DNA of 64,000 nt from assembly GCF_004310425.1 (NCBI RefSeq), contig NZ_SIUB01000001.1:372001-436000 (forward strand), written 5' to 3'. A program made the position numbers and the translations under genes. Numbering within the stretch: the stretch's first letter is position 1; each line of letters begins with the position of its first letter. The notes below the pieces were generated by a model. The model did not search any database. It saw only the letters and a program-made list of their open reading frames with translations, and was not told the origin of the DNA. This document shows, piece by piece, positions 1-8,930 of this stretch. Source of the stretch: Hansschlegelia quercus. Lineage in GTDB: Bacteria > Pseudomonadota > Alphaproteobacteria > Rhizobiales > Methylopilaceae.

Positions 1-1002
1 TCCCCTCGAGGTGAGAATGTTCGTATCGCAGTCCCTGTTCTTCCACACGGCCTGAGCGAAAGTGCCAAGGTCCACGCGCAGCGACAGCTGATTGATCGTG
101 AGCTTGAAGGCCTGCCGCAAGCTCGCCGGATCTTCTGGTACTACACGCCGATGGCGTTGCTTTTCACGCGCCACCTTCAGGGTGACGTCGTCGTCTTCGA
201 CAGCATGGACGAGCTCTCGGCGTTCAAGGGCGCGCCCCCGGAGTTGATCGCTCTCGAAGAGGAGCTGATGGGCCGCGCCGACGTTGTGTTCACCGGCGGT
301 CACAGCCTGTTCGAGGCGAAGAAGCATCGCCATCGTGACATTCACGCCTTCCCCAGCAGCATCGATACGCGGCATTTCGCGCGCGCCCGCTCCCCCGAGC
401 GAAAGGATCCGGAAGATCAGGCCTCTATCAAGGGCCCGCGGCTCGGCTTCTTCGGCGTCGTCGACGAGCGCATGGACATCGATCTGCTCGGCGAGGTCGC
501 GAAGCTTCGACCGGACTGGTCGTTCGTCATGATCGGACCGGTGGTGAAGATCGATCCTGCCGACCTGCCGAGGGCGGATAACATCCACTGGCTCGGCGGC
601 CGCGACTACAAACAGCTGCCCGACTATATTGGCGGGTGGGACGTCGGCTTCATGCCGTTCGCGCTGAATGAATCCACCCGGTTCATCAGCCCGACCAAGA
701 CGCCCGAATTCCTGGCCGCTGGCGTGCCGGTCGTCTCGACGCCGATCGTCGACGTGATCCGCTCCTATGGAGGCGAGAACTACGTCGCTATCGCCCAAGA
801 CGCCGCCTCCGTCGTCCAAGCGGCCGAAGAGTTGATGGCGGCGGATCGGGAGCCTTGGCTCAGGAGAGTCGATCAGAAGCTCGCGCAGTCATCCTGGGAT
901 CAGACATTCGAGAGAATCTATGAGCGGGTCGCAGCGGCGAATGCGCGTCGCGGCGGGCTGAATGAAGGGGCGCACGCTGGAAAGGATAGCTTCCGTGTAT
1001 GA
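1..1002 (+). CDS. Glycosyltransferase, GT-B fold, 5' end outside window
   Basis: The reading frame is already open at base 1, so the gene starts upstream and only the last 333 residues are visible. The visible part looks like the C-terminal half of a GT-B glycosyltransferase: a GFFGVVDERMD segment, a predicted strand ending VMIGPV, and late in the protein PTKTPEFLAAGVPVVSTP, the usual donor-nucleotide-binding block with its conserved Glu. It should transfer a sugar from an activated donor to a cell-surface glycan or lipid. Its stop codon overlaps the GTG start proposed for the UDP-galactopyranose mutase, so the two are probably translated together, and a role in a galactofuranose-containing polysaccharide is a reasonable inference. 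The exact donor and acceptor cannot be told. Confidence 0.8.
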   Translation, partial: SPRGENVRIAVPVLPHGLSESAKVHAQRQLIDRELEGLPQARRIFWYYTPMALLFTRHLQGDVVVFDSMDELSAFKGAPPELIALEEELMGRADVVFTGGHSLFEAKKHRHRDIHAFPSSIDTRHFARARSPERKDPEDQASIKGPRLGFFGVVDERMDIDLLGEVAKLRPDWSFVMIGPVVKIDPADLPRADNIHWLGGRDYKQLPDYIGGWDVGFMPFALNESTRFISPTKTPEFLAAGVPVVSTPIVDVIRSYGGENYVAIAQDAASVVQAAEELMAADREPWLRRVDQKLAQSSWDQTFERIYERVAAANARRGGLNEGAHAGKDSFRV

Positions 1003-2176
1003 TTGGCTCATCGTCGGCGCGGGTTTCGCCGGCAGCGTACTAGCCGAGCGCATCGCTTCTCAACGCGACCAGTCCGTCCTGATCATAGATCGTCGTCCGC
1101 ATATCGCTGGCAACGCATACGATCGGCACGACGACGCCGGCGTCCTGATGCATCAGTACGGCCCGCATATCTTCCACACCAACTCCGACGCGATCGTCGA
1201 CTACCTGTCGCAGTTCACCGAGTGGCGGAAATACGAGCACCGCGTTCTCGGTCGGATCGACGACAAGATTGTCCCGATCCCGATCAACCGCACCACGATC
1301 AACGCCCTCTACGGCCTCGACTTGAAGTCCGACGAGGAGGCGCAGACCTTCCTCGACTCGCGGGCCGAGCCCGTGGAGGAGATCAAAACGTCCGAGGACG
1401 TCGTGGTCTCCAAGGTCGGCCGTGAGCTCTACGAGAAGTTCTTCAAGGGCTACACGACGAAGCAGTGGGGGCTCGACCCGTCCGAGCTCGATAAGTCCGT
1501 GACGTCCAGGGTGCCGACCCGCACCAACACGGATGATCGCTACTTCACCGATGAGCACCAAGTGATGCCGAAGCACGGCTACACGAGGATGTTCGAGAAC
1601 ATCCTGAAGCATCCCAATATCAAGGTGATGCTGAACGCCGACTATCGCGAGGTGAAGGATGTAATCCCGCATCGGCGGCTGATCTTCACCGGCCCGATCG
1701 ACGAGTTCTTCGACTTCAGGTACGGCCGCCTGCCCTACCGCTCGCTGCGCTTCGAGCACGTGACGCACGAGCAGGAACAGTATCAGGCCGTTGGAACGGT
1801 GAACTACCCGATGACCGAGGCCTACACCCGCATCAGCGAGTACAAGCACATCACCGGACAGAAGCACCACGCGACGACGATCACCTACGAGTATCCCTCG
1901 GCGACGGGAGACCCGTACTACCCAATCCCGCGTCCGGAGAACCAGACGCTCTACAAGCGTTACCAGGCGCTCGCGAACGAGACCGAGAACGTGCACTTCG
2001 TCGGGCGGCTTGCGACCTACCGCTACTACAATATGGATCAGGTGGTCGGTCAGGCGCTGGCGGAGTTCCGCCGCATCCAGGAGACGGTTCCGCTGTGGAC
2101 GTCGCCGGTCAACGGCAAGAACCATCACGCGGATGGCGAGCTCATCATGCCAGACGGCGCGCGGCTCCTGAACTGA
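995..2176 (+). CDS. glf: UDP-galactopyranose mutase
   Basis: This flavoenzyme converts UDP-galactopyranose to UDP-galactofuranose, the donor for galactofuranose residues in surface polysaccharides. The N-terminus has the FAD dinucleotide-binding motif GAGFAG at about residues 8-13, followed by the family signatures HIAGNAYD and YGPHIFHT; TTKQWG and the C-terminal NMDQVVGQAL flavin contact are also present. I chose the GTG at 995 because AAAGGA lies about eight bases upstream and the protein then starts directly with the beta strand of the FAD fold. An in-frame ATG at 962 would add 11 residues. Length (393 aa) is normal. The gene overlaps the preceding glycosyltransferase by eight bases and ends just before a strong terminator, so it closes that operon. 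Confidence 0.95.
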   Translation: MYDWLIVGAGFAGSVLAERIASQRDQSVLIIDRRPHIAGNAYDRHDDAGVLMHQYGPHIFHTNSDAIVDYLSQFTEWRKYEHRVLGRIDDKIVPIPINRTTINALYGLDLKSDEEAQTFLDSRAEPVEEIKTSEDVVVSKVGRELYEKFFKGYTTKQWGLDPSELDKSVTSRVPTRTNTDDRYFTDEHQVMPKHGYTRMFENILKHPNIKVMLNADYREVKDVIPHRRLIFTGPIDEFFDFRYGRLPYRSLRFEHVTHEQEQYQAVGTVNYPMTEAYTRISEYKHITGQKHHATTITYEYPSATGDPYYPIPRPENQTLYKRYQALANETENVHFVGRLATYRYYNMDQVVGQALAEFRRIQETVPLWTSPVNGKNHHADGELIMPDGARLLN

Positions 2177-2204
2177 TCGTCGAGCTTTGACACAAACCAC
2201 GAAA

Positions 2205-2235
2205 GGCGTCGCCGGCATTCGGCGGCGCCTTTTTT
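2205..2235 (+). terminator. Rho-independent terminator after glf
   Basis: Ten-base arms (2205-2214 and 2220-2229, with one G-T pair) enclose a five-base loop and are followed by six T residues. It lies 28 bases after the glf stop and ends the polysaccharide operon before the convergent DUF3750 gene. Confidence 0.9.
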
Positions 2236-2243
2236 CTTTGACT

Positions 2244-2999
2244 TCAGGCGCCCTGGCCCACTCCGAAGCGGCCAAGCCCGGGTAGATTGATCGCAGGCCG
2301 CCGAAGCTCGAACCCGACGATCGCGCCCAGCACGTTGATCTCAATGCCCTCCAGCCAGCCGATCGTCACGCCGCCATAGCCGCCGAGCGTGAAGCGGAAG
2401 CCGGTCTTGGACGGCGTCAGAGAGAGCCATTTGCCACCATAGGGATAGTCCTTGCCGATCGCTGTCGTCGGCAATTTGGCGTCGAGTTCGGGAGCCGCCG
2501 CCATCACGGCCGCCACGAAGGTGTTCGAGTTCGGCCCTGGCCAGGCGTGGTAGTCGCCATACTCCTTGAACTTGTAGGATTCGATCGCGGCTTCGATCTG
2601 CGGGATGGCGCGCTCGGCCTTCTCGCCATCGGCGGAGAATACGACGTCCGGCGCGCGGCCGAACCATCTGCCATCGGCGATGAAGCCGTTGACGCGGACC
2701 GGCTCGCCCCACGCCGTATAATCGTAGCGGGTATAGGCGTTCGCCCCTGCCCGCTTCACGACGATCCAACAATGCGTCGCGAAGATCCCGCGCCAACGCA
2801 CCGTCCGCGCAGCGAAGACGCGCACGACGGCGTCCCTCTGCTCGTTCGCGGGACGCAGCAGGCCGGCGCTCGACCGATCGGCCGTGCTCCAATTCCGCGG
2901 GCTGTCGCCCACGGCGTAGAGCAAGGCGGAGATCGCCAGAGGGATCAAAAAGAAAAGGACGAAGCCGGAGAGAAGCCCGAGAAGGATACGTGTCATCAT
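2244..2999 (-). CDS. DUF3750 membrane-anchored protein
   Basis: The 251-residue product has one hydrophobic N-terminal segment (about residues 5-30) and then a soluble domain resembling the DUF3750 family. THCWIVVKR and later WPGPNSNTF are its most recognisable blocks. A His followed later by a WPGPNSNTF-like block recalls the NlpC/LRAT-type papain-like fold, but no function has been shown that I know of and this is inference. Two adjacent ATG codons at 2999 and 2996 are the plausible starts; the frame continues upstream, but that part reads as low-complexity shadow translation of the neighbouring gene. It is convergent with glf and divergent from the SHOCT-domain gene. Confidence 0.75.
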   Translation of the reverse strand: MMTRILLGLLSGFVLFFLIPLAISALLYAVGDSPRNWSTADRSSAGLLRPANEQRDAVVRVFAARTVRWRGIFATHCWIVVKRAGANAYTRYDYTAWGEPVRVNGFIADGRWFGRAPDVVFSADGEKAERAIPQIEAAIESYKFKEYGDYHAWPGPNSNTFVAAVMAAAPELDAKLPTTAIGKDYPYGGKWLSLTPSKTGFRFTLGGYGGVTIGWLEGIEINVLGAIVGFELRRPAINLPGLGRFGVGQGA

Positions 3000-3108
3000 C
3001 TCAGGTGAAGATGGCGAGGCCAAAGCCGTTGGAGAAGGGGTGTGGGCGCCGCAGGCCGCAGCCGAGCGCCCTATATTCCTCCTCAGTCGACGGTGTGGGG
3101 AGCAAACG

Positions 3109-3894
3109 ATGCAATCGCCTTGGAGCGAGGACGACCGTAAGGCGATTGGCGCAATCGCCGGCCAACACGGGTTCAGCGAAGACGCAGGAGTTGCGATGGC
3201 CGTCGCGCTTGCGGCCGGCGGCGGCGCGATGGCGCAGTTCGGCCATCCTGAGCTCGGCGGGATGGGGCAGTGGTCGCAGGGAGGCATGCTGATGATCGGC
3301 GACATGTTCAACGACGGTCTCAAGCATCGCGTCCGTGGTCTCGCCGACGAGCTCGCCTCCGCGATGCGCGATGGCCGCATCTCCGCCCCGAAGGCTTCCG
3401 AAAGCTGGGGCAGCAGCCGGTGGTGGCCGGAAGAGCTTGGCCAGCCTTCGTCCAGCGGCTCCCAGAACGGCCAGCGCTATGCGGTCTTCCCCGACAAGCG
3501 GCGGCTCGCGATCGAACGTGATGGGCGGGTCACGATTCATGACACGGGAGATCACCGCATCCACGGCGCCTCGCAGCAGCAGGGATCGAATTCCAACCTC
3601 GCCTTTAACGGCGATCTGGGTTCGGTGAACCTCTCGGATTTGCCGGAAATCAGGCGCTCGCCGGATGCGCGCGAGAAGCCGTCCGCGTCCTTCGAAACAG
3701 CGGCGCAGCCGTCGTTCCCTCCGTCCGAGCAGGCCAAACAGCCTCGCCCTGCGCCTGCCGCGGCCACACTTTCGTCGCCTGCGTCCGGCGACCCTATCGA
3801 ACTGATCCGCAGGCTCGCGGAGCTGCGTGATGCCGGCTTGCTGAGCGAAAGCGAATTCTCAGTAAAGAAGACCGAGCTGCTCAGCCGCCTCTGA
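3109..3894 (+). CDS. SHOCT-domain protein of unknown function
   Basis: The product is 261 residues from the ATG at 3109. The last 30 residues ([19 protein letters not shown] and onward) are a clear SHOCT domain, a short C-terminal oligomerisation module found on many otherwise unrelated proteins. The N-terminal 90 residues contain a glycine/methionine-rich stretch ([18 protein letters not shown]); the middle is Ser/Gln/Pro-rich and probably disordered. No signal peptide is evident. It stands alone between the divergent DUF3750 gene and tRNA-Pro. Only the SHOCT assignment is secure. Confidence 0.75.
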   Translation: MQSPWSEDDRKAIGAIAGQHGFSEDAGVAMAVALAAGGGAMAQFGHPELGGMGQWSQGGMLMIGDMFNDGLKHRVRGLADELASAMRDGRISAPKASESWGSSRWWPEELGQPSSSGSQNGQRYAVFPDKRRLAIERDGRVTIHDTGDHRIHGASQQQGSNSNLAFNGDLGSVNLSDLPEIRRSPDAREKPSASFETAAQPSFPPSEQAKQPRPAPAAATLSSPASGDPIELIRRLAELRDAGLLSESEFSVKKTELLSRL

Positions 3895-3950
3895 CGACGA
3901 TGCGCCAAGTAAGCGATGCGGGCTTCGGGACGCCCTTCGATCAAATCGGC

Positions 3951-4027
3951 TGGTCGGAGTGGCAGGATTCGAACCTGCGACCCCCTCGTCCCGAACGAGG
4001 TGCGCTACCAGGCTGCGCCACACTCCG
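3951..4027 (-). tRNA. tRNA-Pro (anticodon CGG)
   Basis: The minus strand folds as a complete cloverleaf of 77 bases with a CGGAGTG/CACTCCG acceptor stem and an encoded CCA end. The anticodon stem CCTCG/CGAGG encloses the loop TTCGGGA, giving CGG, which reads CCG proline codons. The T-loop is GGTTCGAATCC. No inserted element is visible at its 3' end. Confidence 0.97.
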
Positions 4028-4104
4028 TCTCGCCGATGGCGGGCTTATAGGGGGGTCGCGGGCGCTCTGCAAGCGGCCTGGAGACGCAGCGTCCATGTCA
4101 TGAC

Positions 4105-4129
4105 GGAACCACCTTCGCGTCGGCGCGTT
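4105..4129 (+). promoter_or_regulatory. EcfG-type general stress promoter
   Basis: GGAAC at 4105-4109 and CGTT at 4126-4129 are separated by exactly 16 bases, a perfect match to the GGAAC-N16/17-(C/G)GTT consensus of EcfG sigma factors in alphaproteobacteria. It lies about 50 bases before the ATG of the DUF883 gene at 4180 and could drive that gene and csbD. The ecfG gene itself is in this window at 53733. Confidence 0.8.
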
Positions 4130-4179
4130 TGTTGAACGCGCGGCGCTTCTACGCGACGCGAACCGGGAGGATTTCAGAC

Positions 4180-4485
4180 ATGGCCGATCCGATCACAGAC
4201 CGCGCGAACGATCTCGCAAGCGGCGTGGCCGACGCAGGCCGCAGCGCAGCGTCCAGTGCGCGCAACGCGGGCGACAAAGTGGCGTCCGGCGTCGAAAGCG
4301 CGTCCGAGAAGGGCGCATCGGCCATCCGTCGCGGCGGCCGGAGCGGTTCTGCGGCTTATGACGATGCAGCAGCCGACCTCGACGGGCGCGTGAGCTCGAT
4401 TGAGGACACCATTCGTCAAAACCCTCTCGCGGCGGCCGGCGCCGCGCTTGTCGTCGGAATTTTTCTGGGCCGGTTCGTGCTTTGA
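4180..4485 (+). CDS. DUF883/ElaB-YqjD-like membrane-anchored stress protein
   Basis: The 101-residue protein has an Ala/Ser/Gly-rich amphipathic helical region, then DTIRQNPLAAAGAALVVG, the characteristic C-terminal end of ElaB/YqjD-type (DUF883) proteins: a single transmembrane helix with glycine packing and a short basic/hydrophobic tail. In enterobacteria these tail-anchored proteins associate with ribosomes at the inner membrane in stationary phase; whether this one does is inference. GGGAGG lies nine bases before the ATG at 4180, which decides the start over an upstream GTG/TTG frame extension. It follows a perfect EcfG promoter and precedes a CsbD gene, so general stress control is likely. 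Confidence 0.8.
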   Translation: MADPITDRANDLASGVADAGRSAASSARNAGDKVASGVESASEKGASAIRRGGRSGSAAYDDAAADLDGRVSSIEDTIRQNPLAAAGAALVVGIFLGRFVL

Positions 4486-4545
4486 AAAGTTGATTTAACT
4501 TTTTCGCGTGTCTTATCGGCACGTCCAAACAAGGTGGACATCGCT

Positions 4546-4728
4546 ATGGTGAACTCGACCACGGTTAAGGGTGCGGCCAAGGAAGCCGCCGGCAAAGTGA
4601 AGACTGCGGCTGGCAAGGCGACGGACAATCCCAAGCTCGAGGGCAAGGGCCGGGCCGAAGAGGCCGAAGGCAAAGTTCAGAAGACGGCCGGCAAGGCTAA
4701 GACGGCAGTTAAATCCGCCCTTAAGTGA
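4546..4728 (+). CDS. CsbD-family stress protein
   Basis: This 60-residue, Lys/Ala-rich protein has the CsbD pattern: repeated VKGAAKEAAGKVK and GKGRAEEAEGKVQ blocks predicted to form short amphipathic helices. CsbD proteins are among the most abundantly induced general stress proteins in bacteria, but their molecular role is unknown. AAGGTGG lies about eight bases before the ATG at 4546, so that codon is preferred over a GTG at 4534. It is 60 bases after the DUF883 gene and probably shares its EcfG promoter. Confidence 0.9.
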   Translation: MVNSTTVKGAAKEAAGKVKTAAGKATDNPKLEGKGRAEEAEGKVQKTAGKAKTAVKSALK

Positions 4729-4735
4729 AGGGCGG
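4715..4735 (+). other. Hairpin across the csbD stop codon
   Basis: Eight-base perfect arms (4715-4722 and 4728-4735) enclose a five-base loop and straddle the csbD stop. There is no T-run, so it is more likely an mRNA 3'-end stabiliser or a partial block between csbD and the lipoprotein gene than a full terminator. Confidence 0.45.
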
Positions 4736-4742
4736 CCGGGGG

Positions 4743-4877
4743 ATGATGACTATGTACGCGCGTATCTTCGTGTTTATCGGCGCTCTCGCTTCGACGGTCG
4801 CGCTGGCCGCGTGCTCCAACACTATGGGCGGCGTCGAAGCGGACGCCGGTCAGGCCGTCGTCCGCCGCGCGAACTGA
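4743..4877 (+). CDS. Entericidin-like small lipoprotein
   Basis: The 44-residue reading frame encodes a short charged start, a hydrophobic segment (IFVFIGALASTVALA) and a lipobox LAAC followed by SNTMGGVEADAGQAV. This is the layout of entericidin A/B (EcnA/EcnB) lipoproteins, which are small cell-envelope peptides linked to stationary-phase lysis or stress. The acylated Cys would be residue 24. Three near-adjacent ATG codons (4743, 4746, 4752) follow a GGGGG stretch; the last has the best spacing and would give 41 residues. It lies 14 bases after csbD and is probably co-transcribed with it. Confidence 0.75.
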   Translation: MMTMYARIFVFIGALASTVALAACSNTMGGVEADAGQAVVRRAN

Positions 4878-4895
4878 TCGGGCGACGCGCTTCGC

Positions 4896-7800
4896 CTAAG
4901 CCGCTTCCTTCTTGTCGATCAGCTTTCTTACCGTTTCGACGAGATGGGAAAGCGATGTCCGCGATTTCGTCATTGTTGCTTCCGCGTGAAGCGTCGGGTT
5001 GAGATCGACGTCGCGAGCCGAGAAGATGATGGCGGGCACCGGCTGAGGGCTAAGCTCCCTTAGAGCCGCCAACAGATCGAGCCCTGACCCATCCTCGAGC
5101 GCCACGTCAACGATCGCCAGATCAAAGCGTCCCGAGCGAAGTTGACCGATTGCGCCTGACAAGGTGCCGACGGACACCACGTCCGCGAGGGGCGCCAGCG
5201 AGGCCGATACGACCTTGCAGAGATCGAGATCGTCCTCGACGTGCAGGATCCGAGACCGTGAGGACGCGCGCCCAAGCGAAACGCTGAGGAGTTCCGCGAT
5301 CCGCCGCGTGTCGACCGGCTTCTCCAGCCACGCGGCGACCTCGAGCGAAGCAGACTGCGGATCGCCCCCGCGCAGCGCGGCGTCGGCCGACACCACAACA
5401 ATCGGAATTCGCGAGCTCGCTGGCCGGGACCGCAATGTGCGAATCAGCGAGACGCCGTCGCCATCCGGCAGACGGAGATCGACCAGCATGGCGTCGATCC
5501 TTTCCTCCGCAACAATACGCAACGCCTCCTGAACTCCCCCTGCGGTTCGCGCCTCGAAGCCCGCGTCTCGCATCTGCTCAGCGAGGATCGTCGCGATCAG
5601 CGGGTCGTCCTCGCAGATAAGGACGCGCGCGGCCTGAGCCGACGACACCCGCACTCCTCGCTCCGAGACCGTGTGTCGCGGCAGACGAACCTCGAACTCC
5701 GCGCCGCCGCCTTCCGCGTCACGGTAGGACACTGCGCCGGCATGGCGCTCCACGATCTCGCGGGCGATGGCGAGGCCAAGCCCGGTGCCGCCCTTCCGCC
5801 GGCTGTCGGAACCGTCCGCCTGCGCGAACTTTGTGAAGATGCGGGACCGGAACGCTTCGGGCACCCCGAGCCCGCGGTCCCGGACCGAGACCACCACGAT
5901 TTCCCCCTCGGCTCTCAGACTGACGGAAACCGTCTCCCCGGCCGGTGAGAACTTGATCGCGTTCGACAGCAGGTTGGTCACCACCTGGTTGAGCCGATCC
6001 GCATCGCCGCGCACGAGCAGATCGCGCATCGAGCCGTCGAAGGCGACGGTCACGTCGAATTCGTTGGCATAGCCGTCGAGACCCTGGATCGCGTGATTGA
6101 CTATGTCGGCCATCACGAGAGTCTGAACCTCGAACGTCATCCGTCCGGCTTCGATCTTCTCGATGTCCAGAATGTCGTTGATGAGCCGCACGAGCCTCAA
6201 GCTATTCGAGTGCGCGATTGCGATCAGCCCCGCCACCTTCTCCCCGAGAGGACCCGCGGCCCCTCCTACGAGCAGACCGAGAGAGCCCGCGATCGAGGTG
6301 AGCGGCGTGCGAAGCTCGTGGCTGACCGTCGAGACGAACTCGTTCTTGAGGCGCTCGACGCGCTTGCGCTCGCTGATGTCTCGGGCGCTGACGAAGATGC
6401 GCTCCACCGCGCCATCGGGGCCGTACAGCGGCATCTGCAGCAATTCCACGGCGGTCGAGACGCCGTTCACCACCAGCTCACGCTCAATGGTCATGAGCCC
6501 AAGCGGATCGATCGTGCCGAGGAGTTCGCGCTCGAGCGCCGCTCCGATCCCCTTCGGCAGCACGTCGCGCAGCCGCTTGCCTATCACTGCCGAAGCCTCC
6601 AGGCCCGACATCTGGGCGGCGGCCGCGTTCCAGGTCTCGATCCAGAGATCGTGGCGCTCATCGACCCGCACGATGATCTTGGCGTCGGGCGAATGCTCGA
6701 ACAGCCGCCGGAACAGCGCCTCGGCCTCGGCGAGCCGCCGCTCGCGGTCCTCAATCGCTGTGGCCGACAGAGCGAGCGCGCGTCCGAGCGCCCGCACCTC
6801 GCCGGAGGAGCCCACCTGTGGTCGGGCCGAGAGATCGCCGGCCTCGAGTTCGCCGGCGTAGGCGATCAGTCTCCGCAGGGGCCGCAGGAAGGCGATTTCG
6901 CTGCCGATGACGCCAAGCGCCAATGACGCGGCGAGGATCGCCGAGATCAGGAGCAGGCGGTCATTCAGGCGGCGGTCCACCGGACCGACAACCTGCTCCC
7001 TCGGCAACCCGATAATGAGCGTGCTCTGTTCGTTCAGCACCGGCCGGGAAATGAAAACGGATGCCGCGCCGTCAAGCTCAGGGGCGATAAACGGCCTGCC
7101 GAAGCTTGAGAGCGCACGGCTGACGAAGTCTCGCGAGCGAAGATCGGATCCGATCAGTTGCGGCATATCGGGCCGGCGGGCGATCACGACGCCATTCTTG
7201 TCGACCAGCGTCGCGGAAGCCCCTTCGGCGAGCGCGCGTTCGAGCGGCGGCCCGAACGACGACAGATCAAGCGTCGCGGCGAGGATCAGGTCGTCGGAGC
7301 CGGCCACTGGATTGGTAAGCGCGATCCGCGGCTCGCCCATGTTCCGCGTCAGGAAGACGCCCGACACCGTAAAAATGCGTCGAGCGAAGGCCTCCTGCAC
7401 ATAATCCCGGTCGCCGAGGTTGAGCGACAGAATGCGCGGCGTGCTGGCGCACGCGACCGAGCCGTCGCGGCGGATCGAGTAGATCGATTTCAGCGACGCG
7501 ACCACGGGCAGGAATTCGGCCATCTCCTGCGCGCAGCTCGGCGCGGACGTCCTGACCTGCGACGACCGCGCTACAAACGCCAGCGTCTGGCGGGCCTGCT
7601 CGATCAGCGCCTCCTGCCGCTCGGCGACGATCTGCGCGGAGGCCCTGAGGCGCTCGGCGGCGTGGTCGAGCGAGATTTCGCGTTCCGAGCTCGCGAAATG
7701 CAGCATCAGCGCCGCGAGCGGCGACACGACGGCGACCCCGATATAGGCGATCTGCCAGCGCAGGCTCGTCGCAGGTCTGTCGACTCCGATCGCCACGAGC

Positions 7801-8294
7801 AAAAGGCCAAGCGCGATCGCCATGGCGACGGACGCGTCGCGGAAACCAGCGACGATCTTGAGCGTCGGCGCATCGTAGATCGTCAAGGCGAGGATGAAGA
7901 GCGGGACGGCGATGCCGACAAGGCGGGCGAACTGCCGTAAATCCCCCGCTCTCGGAAAACGGGCGCCAGTCAGCGCCAAAGCGATCGCCGCGAGCAGCAG
8001 AGACGCCCACTCTGCTGCGCTCGCGCCAAGCGGCGGCCGAACCGCGACCAGTCCCGCCACGGCTAGGAGGCCGACGCTGGCCGCCAGCCCGACACCCAGC
8101 GTTCGCCAGCCGCGGGGCCGGGCGTGTAGCAGGAACCATGACGCGCAGGCCGCGAGCACACCGCCGGCCGCAAGCGCGCCGAAGCTCGCATCCTCGCTCG
8201 ACGCTAAGGCCCAGCAGGCGATCGCGGCTGCGATCAGAACGGCGCCGGCCGCCAAGAGATAGCGGAATGGGGGGAGAGCGCGCGGTTGCAGCAT
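4896..8294 (-). CDS. Large membrane hybrid histidine kinase with two receiver domains
   Basis: The 1132-residue protein is a complete membrane phosphorelay sensor. Roughly seven hydrophobic helices fill residues 10-190. An extracytoplasmic Cache-like sensor follows at about 225-430, then another helix, a HAMP region (about 475-510) and a PAS domain (about 526-640). The dimerisation/phosphoacceptor domain has SHELRTPLTS near residue 656; the ATPase domain has the N box LLSNAIKFS and GTGLGLAI. Two C-terminal receivers (RVLICEDDP near 886, RILHVEDD near 1015) keep their Asp residues (VDLRLPDGDG, VDVALEDGSG). I prefer the ATG at 8294 because GGAG lies just upstream; an earlier start would add 31 Arg-rich residues. 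No ligand or partner regulator is apparent. It lies between the stress cluster and mucR. Confidence 0.88.
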   Translation of the reverse strand: MLQPRALPPFRYLLAAGAVLIAAAIACWALASSEDASFGALAAGGVLAACASWFLLHARPRGWRTLGVGLAASVGLLAVAGLVAVRPPLGASAAEWASLLLAAIALALTGARFPRAGDLRQFARLVGIAVPLFILALTIYDAPTLKIVAGFRDASVAMAIALGLLLVAIGVDRPATSLRWQIAYIGVAVVSPLAALMLHFASSEREISLDHAAERLRASAQIVAERQEALIEQARQTLAFVARSSQVRTSAPSCAQEMAEFLPVVASLKSIYSIRRDGSVACASTPRILSLNLGDRDYVQEAFARRIFTVSGVFLTRNMGEPRIALTNPVAGSDDLILAATLDLSSFGPPLERALAEGASATLVDKNGVVIARRPDMPQLIGSDLRSRDFVSRALSSFGRPFIAPELDGAASVFISRPVLNEQSTLIIGLPREQVVGPVDRRLNDRLLLISAILAASLALGVIGSEIAFLRPLRRLIAYAGELEAGDLSARPQVGSSGEVRALGRALALSATAIEDRERRLAEAEALFRRLFEHSPDAKIIVRVDERHDLWIETWNAAAAQMSGLEASAVIGKRLRDVLPKGIGAALERELLGTIDPLGLMTIERELVVNGVSTAVELLQMPLYGPDGAVERIFVSARDISERKRVERLKNEFVSTVSHELRTPLTSIAGSLGLLVGGAAGPLGEKVAGLIAIAHSNSLRLVRLINDILDIEKIEAGRMTFEVQTLVMADIVNHAIQGLDGYANEFDVTVAFDGSMRDLLVRGDADRLNQVVTNLLSNAIKFSPAGETVSVSLRAEGEIVVVSVRDRGLGVPEAFRSRIFTKFAQADGSDSRRKGGTGLGLAIAREIVERHAGAVSYRDAEGGGAEFEVRLPRHTVSERGVRVSSAQAARVLICEDDPLIATILAEQMRDAGFEARTAGGVQEALRIVAEERIDAMLVDLRLPDGDGVSLIRTLRSRPASSRIPIVVVSADAALRGGDPQSASLEVAAWLEKPVDTRRIAELLSVSLGRASSRSRILHVEDDLDLCKVVSASLAPLADVVSVGTLSGAIGQLRSGRFDLAIVDVALEDGSGLDLLAALRELSPQPVPAIIFSARDVDLNPTLHAEATMTKSRTSLSHLVETVRKLIDKKEAA

Positions 8295-8465
8295 TGGCTC
8301 CGCCTCCGCGGGTTCGGGCCTCGCCAGGAGCTTAGCGCGACCTGGAGTTCGCCGGGAGCGTATGCGACGCGACGGAGGCCGAATCAATGACGGCCGCCCA
8401 GAAGGCCCGGGCGGCCGTCATTGTCGAGGAACACTGATCTGCGCGCGGCAGATACAAAGCGCCGT

Positions 8466-8930
8466 TTAGGCGGCGGCGGCCTTGCGCCCGCGCTTCGCCG
8501 GAGCCGGAGCTTCGGTCTTCTTCGCGGCGCTGCGCTGCTGGCCAAGGCCCATCTTCTTCGCGAGAGCTGAGCGCGCCTGAGCGTAGGACGGAGCGACCAT
8601 CGGATAATCGTTCGGAAGGCCCCACTTCGTCCGGTACTCTTCCGGCGTCATGTCATAGGCGGTCCGCAGGTGCCGCTTCAGAGACTTGAACTGCTTCCCG
8701 TCCTCGAGGCAGACGATGTAGTCGGGCGTCACCGACTTCTTTACCGAGACGGCGGGCTTCAGCTCTTCGACAGGCGCTGCGGGCGCTGCGCCGACGGAGC
8801 TCAGCGTCGAGTAGATGCTCTGGATCAGGGCCGGAAGATCCGCCGCCGCCACCGAGTTGTTGCTGACATAGGAGCCGACAACGTCCGCCGTCAGCATCAC
8901 AAGGCCCGTGTGATCGGTGCTCTCAGTCAT
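8466..8930 (-). CDS. mucR: MucR/Ros-family transcriptional regulator
   Basis: This 154-residue protein belongs to the MucR/Ros family, which in Hyphomicrobiales controls exopolysaccharide, motility and cell-cycle genes and behaves as an H-NS-like binder of AT-rich DNA. The N-terminal 60 residues are the oligomerisation region; the DNA-binding domain runs from about residue 66 to 125 ([31 protein letters not shown]). Of the four usual zinc-ligand positions, Cys74, Asp77 and His87 are present, but the fourth is Ala91 (RTAYD where many homologues have a THY-type sequence). The C-terminal tail is Lys/Ala-rich. GGCGAGG before the ATG at 8930 decides the start over one nine codons upstream. The upstream DNA is comparatively AT-rich with TA steps, which fits autoregulation. 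Confidence 0.92.
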   Translation of the reverse strand: MTESTDHTGLVMLTADVVGSYVSNNSVAAADLPALIQSIYSTLSSVGAAPAAPVEELKPAVSVKKSVTPDYIVCLEDGKQFKSLKRHLRTAYDMTPEEYRTKWGLPNDYPMVAPSYAQARSALAKKMGLGQQRSAAKKTEAPAPAKRGRKAAAA

